Assembly: GCA_008704415.1 (NCBI GenBank)
Contig: VXIS01000333.1
Span: forward strand, 1-52,482
Length of the DNA: 52,482 nt
Direction of reading: 5' to 3'
Origin: Sphaerosporella brunnea
Taxonomy: Eukaryota; Ascomycota; Pezizomycetes; Pezizales; Pyronemataceae
The position numbers were made by a program, and so were the translations under genes. Shown piece after piece: positions 46,982 to 52,482 of the stretch. The notes under the pieces were generated by a model. The model had not been told where the DNA came from. It made no database searches and saw nothing but the letters and a program-made list of their open reading frames with translations. The stretch's first letter is position 1; each line of letters begins with the position of its first letter.

Positions 46982-47008
46982 AAAAAAAAAAAAAAAAAAA
47001 AAAAAAGA
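46982..47008 (+). repeat. Poly-A tract at the truncated 5' side of the TIM-barrel relic
   Basis: Roughly 25 A residues directly precede the first recognisable codons of the TIM-barrel gene. This could be slippage or the tail of a retrocopied sequence. Without a flanking duplication I cannot decide. Confidence 0.8.
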
Positions 47009-47527
47009 TATGGAGATGCAAACGCGATTCTGCTGTCGATGGCGTCCAAGATCCTCCCGATCGTCGCGCGCACCCCCGTGCTCGCCGGCGTCTGCGGAAC
47101 TGACCCGTTCCGCCATATCCCCTCGTTCTTGAAGCAGCTGAAAGAGCTGGGGGTTTTGCGGCGTGCAGAATTTCCCGACCGTCGGCTTGTACGATGGCGC
47201 TTTCGGCAGAATCTCGAAGAAACTGGGATGGGATATTCCCTCGAGGCTGTGGCGATGGCGGAAGCCGGGGCGGACACCGTGGTTATTTATCTGGGCTTGA
47301 CCACGAAAGGGAAGCTTGGGGAGACTATCGCTACGACGCTCGAGGAGTCTGTGAAGGCGGTGCAGGAGATTGCGGATGCGGCGAAGAGGGTTGAAAGAGA
47401 AGGGCAGGAAGAGGTTATCGTGCTGGTACACGGAGGACCTGTCGCGGAGAGGGAGGATGCCGAGTTTGTGCTCAACAGGACCACCGGAGTGAAAGGGCTC
47501 TTCGGAGCGAGTAGTCTGGAGAGGTAA
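47009..47527 (+). pseudogene. TIM-barrel (Tm-1 C-terminal-like) gene, truncated and frameshifted
   Basis: The reading begins abruptly after the poly-A tract at YGDANAILLSMASKILP, so about the first 60 residues of the family are absent. It continues through TPVLAGVCGTDPF and LKQLKELG. It then changes frame (GVQNFPTVGLYDGAF lies in another frame), returns at RQNLEETGMGY, and passes directly to AVAMAEAGADT, missing about 25 residues usually present between these motifs. The C-terminus with VLVHGGPVAE and GASSLER is intact. Such proteins form the TIM-barrel (phosphoenolpyruvate hydrolase-like) half of Tm-1-type pairs. Lost start, two frame changes and an internal deletion mean it is not functional. 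Confidence 0.8.
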
Positions 47528-47789
47528 CCGGTCGAAACAGCCAGGGGCTTTAAGGAGATCAGGCAGCAGTTTTAATGGCATTTACCCCGTAATCCTATCT
47601 CACTCAAGCAGGATTTTTAGAATACATGAAGCTGTCGGTTCGGGCCTCCTTGGGCTTGCCTATCATCTCGCACTGTGCACTAAACGGACCGAGCATCGTA
47701 CGGTATGATTATTCGGGCCGGCCACGGCATTTCTGCAAACCTTCACGCATGGGAGATCACTCGACTCAATTTTCAACAAGCTATGGTTG

Positions 47790-48175
47790 GGGACACCTAA
47801 AGACGGAGGGGTTTGGGTCAGTGTTCCTAATAGCCAGCCCGCCCGTCGGGCTGATGCTGGGCTGCATGGGCTGATCGAAAAGACGGGCGGGCTGTTTGGG
47901 CTGCAGCCCACGTCGGGCTGGCTTCCAGCGAATGCAGGGATCATGCGCTATGGGGAATGGAGCAACAGCTACAGAGAAACACTCTTCCGTTTAAGACGTA
48001 ACTAGGTCAAACTGATGGTTGCATGGCAAGTTCACCTCAGTCGAAAGTGCTTGGCAGCCCGACAGCCCAACAGCTGCCTTTTGGCAGCCCGCCCGCACAG
48101 CCGGGCTTTTTGGGCTGGCTATTAGGAACACTGGTTTGGGTACCCTGACTTTGGACAGAGCATCCTCCACCAAAA
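47790..48175 (+). repeat. Dispersed repeat split by a MITE
   Basis: The two halves (47790-47818 and 48134-48175) together match the uninterrupted copy at 6240-6325. The insertion duplicated GTTTGGGT (47811-47818 and 48134-48141). Confidence 0.7.
47819..48133. mobile_element. Complete 315-bp hAT-type MITE
   Basis: The left end is CAGTGTTCCTAATAGCCAGC and the right end, on the opposite strand, is the same sequence. A perfect 8-bp duplication GTTTGGGT flanks it. The interior is rich in GGGCTG and GCCCGCCCG units that can fold on themselves. It is the longest intact member of the family in the window and non-coding. Confidence 0.93.
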
Positions 48176-48351
48176 AAAAAAAGTTATTTTTAAAAATAAC
48201 ACTATCAGGGGCCCGAATTCTGCCTGGTTGTTGAGAAAATAGGACCCTCCCCGGGTACAAATGTCAGTTATATGGTCAAAAAAGGAAGATTCACGGCACT
48301 TTTGTACGTGTTACTAAGCGAAATGAATGTCAGAAATCCCACAGTGACTCC
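48176..48351. other. Spacer, nothing supported
   Basis: A short T-rich/A-rich palindrome (TTATTTTTAAAAATAA) near 48184-48199. No gene. Confidence 0.4.
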
Positions 48352-48640
48352 CCAACCATACTCGACGGATTTTTAAGTGTTGGGACACGCTAAAACCCTA
48401 ACCCACGCGTGCCCCACGAAAAAACAGCAACGCAAAACACGATATCGTCACAAAGGAAAAAATAAACGCTGAACATCTTACTGCCAGAACTGACGAGGGC
48501 TCTTTCGCATTAACTTTGAGCCAGCAATCGCAATTTTTGGAGCAAAGCCAGTGGAGATATCGATTTTTCTCCGCTTTTCGGTTGTGGGTTAGGGTTTCTC
48601 ATGTTTCAAGACTTAAAAATCCGCCGAGTACTGAGGTTGG
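48352..48640. repeat. Inverted-repeat element with telomere-like motifs in both arms
   Basis: Arms at 48352-48406 and 48584-48640 share CCAACC, ACTCG-CGGATTTTTAAGT and AAACCCTAACCCAC (the last at 48393-48406 and mirrored at 48584-48597). The centre is about 177 bp and non-coding. No target duplication was resolved. Only about two telomere-type units occur per arm, so this is not a telomere. Confidence 0.7.
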
Positions 48641-48968
48641 AAACATCGGCTCGCTTATAGCCGTTTTGTATACATGCGATTGGACCTTCGTATGGGACAA
48701 CTGAGCATGAGGCGTTCTACCGCGTAGAAAATAAGCCTCCTATCACATTAATAGGTAGCCATTATGACCCCAAGTTCTACAAGGGCCGTGCCTCCAAACA
48801 AATAAACGATCACGATCGAGCGCAAAAACATTCCGTAATCGAATGGATACATGTTGTGGGGCTACGGAGTTGAAAAGAACAAGCAAGCATAAAAAACCGC
48901 TCTCAGCAATATTAATCAAAAAAAAAACTCCGTCCCCACAAACTCCGCCCTATCACCCCCCGCCCTCA

Positions 48969-49439
48969 CTAAGCAGCCATACAAACCAACTCCCTCCCCT
49001 CCTCCCTGGCCCTCCTCATCCCCCACACCGAGAGCACACCCTTACACCTCGCGCACACATTTTCGCACAACGCCAGCAAGCGGTCATCCGCAAGCTCGTA
49101 GCGGAACACGCGGCTTACGCAGCGCAGCCGGCGCAGGTCGTCCGTGGTCAGGTTCGAGAGCAGGCTGGCGAGGAGCGGGTATTGGCCTGTGAGCGCGTAG
49201 AGGGGGGAGTGCGCTGGTGGGATCATGTCGAGGGCGGGAGATGGCAACCACCGATTGAGGTGGTGGTGCTGGTGCCAGTTGGGGGTCATCCTGGCGTGGG
49301 CTGTGGGTTGTGGGTTGTGGGGGATGAGCGAGGTATGTCGCGGATCCGGTGCTGCGCTGGCGGGAGGTGGAGGGAGCTTGGATGATCGGCGGGTTCTGCG
49401 CGTGAGCGCGTGGGTAAATGCGCGCAGGGCTGGGGACAT
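48969..49439 (-). CDS. F-box-like protein, possibly truncated
   Basis: A frame of 156 aa starts at an ATG at 49439; internal Met at 49289 is an alternative start. Residues 1-75 are Pro/His-rich and disordered. Residues 80-125 read as a degenerate F-box: YPLLASLLSNLTTDDLRRLR followed by CVSRVFRYELADDRLL. A C-x2-C pair (ENVCARCKG) follows, as in fungal F-box proteins that continue with more Cys residues. The frame then ends quickly at EGRELVCMAA. The usual longer C-terminal region is missing, so it may be a fragment or the first exon of a spliced gene whose continuation I could not trace. F-box proteins link substrates to SCF ubiquitin ligases; the target is unknown. Confidence 0.5.
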   Translation of the reverse strand: MSPALRAFTHALTRRTRRSSKLPPPPASAAPDPRHTSLIPHNPQPTAHARMTPNWHQHHHLNRWLPSPALDMIPPAHSPLYALTGQYPLLASLLSNLTTDDLRRLRCVSRVFRYELADDRLLALCENVCARCKGVLSVWGMRRAREEGRELVCMAA

Positions 49440-50094
49440 GCGGGGTCACTCGAAGGTGCTGGAATTGAATTGAATTGGATGGATGATTTAGTGCCGGTAG
49501 GTACCCGTGGAGATGATCTACAACACCTGTCTACTTTTTGTTCACGAGTTCTTGTCTGGTGCCTGGCTTCTGTTTCGGAGATCGCGTCCGTAATGGGAAG
49601 GTCTATGCAGCGTGTTGGTCGCCTGAAACCACAAGCGCGCGCTCTCTCGACGACCCCACCGTCACGATTCACGTCAGCACTTGCAAATCAACAAACACAA
49701 CACAACACCGAAAATGGCCACGAAGAAAACTGGGGAAGCTGCATGGAAAATAGAAGCGTGATTGAAGTGAACGAAATTCTGATTGCAACCACTGGAAGTT
49801 TCCATAAGCAGAAAATCAAAACCAACCTGTGAACCTCCGCAAGTGACATGTTCTACTCTACAAGCACGCATCCCATAGTTACTCCAGGTGCTGGCTTTGA
49901 TGTGCATGCAGATGCTTCCCCGCATATGCAACAGCGCATGCGACCCGGACAGCCATCAATTTACCCCGCTCGCCCACTTGAGAGGAAGCGATCTCTACTC
50001 TAGTTTGCCGCGCCCCTAGAATACTCGAAATAGCGACTAAACTCACCTCGGCCCGGCTCCAGATCCCTTAGAACATCAACTACTCACACACGTC
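49440..50094. other. Spacer upstream of the second BTB gene
   Basis: Contains overlapping short frames without domains. The region close to the ATG at 50095 is AC-rich, as in fungal leaders, but no clear TATA box was identified. Confidence 0.4.
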
Positions 50095-51893
50095 ATGGAA
50101 ACAACACACATTACTGAGATCGAGAACGGCTGTGGAGACGAACGTATAGGCGTTGTTGAGGAAACGAGTGCGGCTGGGAGTGCGGACGAGAAATCGGCTC
50201 TGTCCACGTCGACGGAAGAGAAGCAGCCAGAAGGAGAAGACCTAGAGAATAAGCAGGCCGATGCTGCCCACCCGACGCAGCCCGAAATGAACAAAACGCG
50301 GTGCGCTGTGCCAACGAACGCTACCGACGAAATTCCGGAACCGCTTCGTATCGACAAGATCGATAGACCTGATCCGGAGGAGGCTCATAAAACTTCCATC
50401 CTCGGTTCCGATGCAGATGCAGCTCACCAACCCCCCGAAGAGTCAACGGCAGTAAGATCGGCTGAGGAAATACGACAGCTCAAGGCGAGAATTGAGGCTT
50501 TGAGTCAGGAGAAGGACCAGTTGAGCCGAGAAAAGGATGAATTGCGCGAGAAGAATCACGATTTAAGCCGGAGGCAACAAAACAGCGTTCAAACCATCTC
50601 AGTACTACACAAAGTCACACTGGAGCAATCGAAGGGCGATGTGTGGCTGGACAATTGGGATCCGTGCATCTTTCGGTGCACAAAATGCAACAGGCCCTTG
50701 GCAACTCGCGAACGGCTCGATTTACACCAAGCACGGTGGCATTCCCCTGGTTTGGAGAGGCTCGAGATCGGAAAGTACGCAAGTCCGCAACGCGAGGCAG
50801 GCCCCGAGTTGGAAAAGCTTGTGAAGGATGGCGACTTGATTCTCCAGACACCGTTACGCAGTTTTCTTGTCAGCTCTCAAGTTCTCTGCATGACTAGCAA
50901 GGTCTTTCAGAAAATGTGCGGCCGAGCCTCTCCATTCAAAGAGGCAGCAGATGTTCGACGAGCCAACGTCCTAGGATGTTCTCCAGCCGTGATTTGCCTT
51001 GAGGACGACCTTGAGGCACTGAAGTTTATACTCATGGTTCTCCACCATCGTCACGACATGCTGCCACCAAACCTCGGCTTTGATGCTTTGGTTGAGGTAG
51101 CTGGGATATGTGATAAGTACGAGTTCCATTCGAGTTTGAAACTGGTGGTCGATAACTATTTGGAGCCACACAAAAGCATCCTCACCAGCGATAGCGATGG
51201 CTATGAAAATTGGTTATTTCTTTCATACGTCTTCGGCCACGCAGAAGCCTTCACCCAAGTCTCCAAAAAATTGATTCTTGCGATGTCATTCCCCGGAGAC
51301 CATTTGCAGTGTTACAGTCGGCCATGTGTGAGCTGTGCGCTCTCTAATTACACACCGTCTGCCATCATTGGTTCGCCTCCCCACACCCCACTACGGTTTA
51401 TGGAATCCAGACTGACGAATCAGATAAAATATTAGAGAAGCGGCAAACCGCTGTCGACAAAATTCGAAATCATGTGGAAAGCATTCAAACACAGTGGAGC
51501 CACAGTTCGGGCGAAAAAGCAACCCGGCATTGCACCCGCGCCAGAGACCAAGACGCGTGTGATGCACTTCTCCTTGGACACCTAATCAACTCTGTGGCCA
51601 AGCATCGTCTGAACGAAGACCAAACGTGGAAACAAAGTTTGCAGTCGATAGCCAACGGTATCAAACAAATACCAAACCTCTGCTTCCCAGGGGAATCTGT
51701 TTCAACGATCGGTCCGGGAATTTTCACGCGCCCGGGATCTGGTTCATCGATCGATTTCAAGCACCCTTACAGAACTACTACTCACTTAAACTGTACCTGG
51801 GTTACGGCGCTTCAACGCACAACAGTTGAATGCATCAACTCAATTGAAGGACTGCAACTCTCCGACTTTGCATCAAGTCAAAGGAACGTTTAA
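50095..51893 (+). CDS. Coiled-coil, C2H2-finger and BTB/POZ protein
   Basis: Exon 1 is 50095-51370 and exon 2 is 51436-51893, with a 65-nt intron (GTTCGC donor, CTGAC branch, TTAG acceptor); total 1734 nt, 577 aa. Residues 1-115 are acidic and likely disordered. Residues 122-165 form a heptad-type coiled coil rich in Glu/Lys (IRQLKARIEALSQEK, LSREKDELREK). C195, C198, H211 and H216 form one C2H2 zinc finger (C-x2-C-x12-H-x4-H). Residues 240-370 are a BTB domain with LVKDGDLIL, FLVSSQVLCMTS and GICDKYEFHS. The intron falls after A-I-I in phase 1, as in the BTB gene at 40035-41328. The BTB core and the place of the intron are shared, but the finger and coiled coil are not, so one paralogue gained or lost N-terminal modules. 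A nuclear or chromatin role is possible but not shown. Confidence 0.87.
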
Positions 51894-52482
51894 AGGTCGG
51901 TTAATCTTTGCCATTTCCCCGAGCACGCCACAACCTGCTGACCTCATTTCCACAGTTGAGCATTTTCTGATTCAGAGTGGGAGTTTGGATTCAGGTTTAT
52001 TGAAGATTCTCTTTGTGTTTTCTGATGCTCTGTGCATGTCTTCCCCCCCCCCCCCCGGTCCCCCTCCGCTCGTGCACAAATTGTTCTCACTAGCTAGCAA
52101 GGTTTACGAGCGGATTTGTCCTTTTTTCCTTTTTTCCTTTGTCTGTTTGTTTCGTGTTTTGGTTGATCTTGAGCTCGTCTGTTGGCTTATGATATTACGA
52201 TATCCCTTTGTTTTCTGCGCCGTGCCTCTTTTTTTTTTTTTTTTTTGTCTTTTTTTCAAGTTCGCACGAGTGGTGTGCGCAATCGGTCTGTCAAATTTAC
52301 TTCCCAACTGCGGCAAGTTTCGGAGTCGTCATAGCTCTGCTTGGGTGGCTCGTGGTCGCCAAATATTTATCAGTGATTTCGATTTGGTACACACCGGGAA
52401 TTGCGGTGCTCTAGAGAGAGTGCTTTCAAGGGTTTGCATGTTGATGGAAGCCAGCCGTCTATCTCAATCGGTGGTCACGGCC
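51894..52482. other. Downstream sequence, nothing supported
   Basis: Contains a poly-C run near 52046-52058 and poly-T runs near 52120-52140 and 52230-52246. Frames here are artefacts of those runs. Confidence 0.4.

Noticed and set aside
45629..47527. Homopolymer sequencing error as the sole cause of the frame changes
   Set aside because: The missing start and the internal loss of about 25 residues in the TIM-barrel gene cannot be explained by single-base indels, and the long intact genes in the window show no such errors. Error may still contribute at individual runs.
46616..47581. Minus-strand frame of 321 aa
   Set aside because: It is antisense to the TIM-barrel relic and out of frame with the UPF0261 relic; the Phe run is the poly-A tract read backwards.
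48393..48597. Interstitial telomere or chromosome end
   Set aside because: Only about two CCCTAA-like units per arm, inside an inverted repeat with unrelated sequence on both sides.

Overview
The window reads as nuclear DNA of a filamentous ascomycete fungus. The evidence is short spliceosomal introns of about 47-66 nt with CTRAY-type branch points, a fungal-type collinear PKS-NRPS megasynthase, an Argonaute with the fungal/plant layout, a decayed Egh16-type surface-protein gene, a Tad-like non-LTR retrotransposon remnant and a short-intron tRNA-Gly. Coding exons here carry no obvious C-to-T mutation load, and no rRNA, CRISPR or bacterial-type signal was seen. No species can be named from the sequence alone.

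Layout. 1-12 kb is gene-poor and repeat-rich: a LINE 3' end, a broken Egh16-family gene (3189-3963), one intact small secreted protein gene (5752-5119, minus, one intron), several members of one hAT-type MITE family, and a LINE coding relic near 9.2-9.7 kb. 12290-15473 is an intact seven-exon Argonaute (952 aa after splicing). 30860-18147 (minus) is a six-exon, 4142-aa hybrid KS-AT-DH-MT-(ER0)-KR-ACP-C-A-PCP-R synthase. Across a 1.35-kb divergent promoter lies a small NTF2/SnoaL-like gene (32210-32724). 33-39.5 kb is a nest of inverted-repeat elements of at least four types. 41328-40035 (minus) is a BTB protein gene with a complete hAT element (41484-43420, 8-bp target duplication) about 150 bp upstream of its start. 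44-48.7 kb holds a 5'-truncated LINE with a 15-bp target duplication, a tRNA-Gly, a divergent pair of decayed Tm-1-like genes (UPF0261 half and TIM-barrel half), a nested MITE and an inverted-repeat element with telomere-like ends. 50095-51893 is a second BTB protein gene, with a coiled coil and a C2H2 finger, whose intron matches the first BTB gene in position and phase.

How the genes fit together. The megasynthase should build a C-methylated polyketide chain, join it to an amino acid and release the product. Its terminal reductase-like domain has Leu in place of the catalytic Tyr and a damaged nucleotide-binding motif, so Dieckmann-type release as a tetramic acid is more likely than reduction. 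The embedded ER is degenerate and no trans-acting ER, regulator, transporter or P450 is visible, so the cluster is either minimal or continues elsewhere. The NTF2-like gene is the only plausible partner in view. Exon models for the megasynthase, Argonaute, secreted protein, NTF2-like and both BTB genes were made by eye and checked only by total length being a multiple of three and by motif continuity across each splice.
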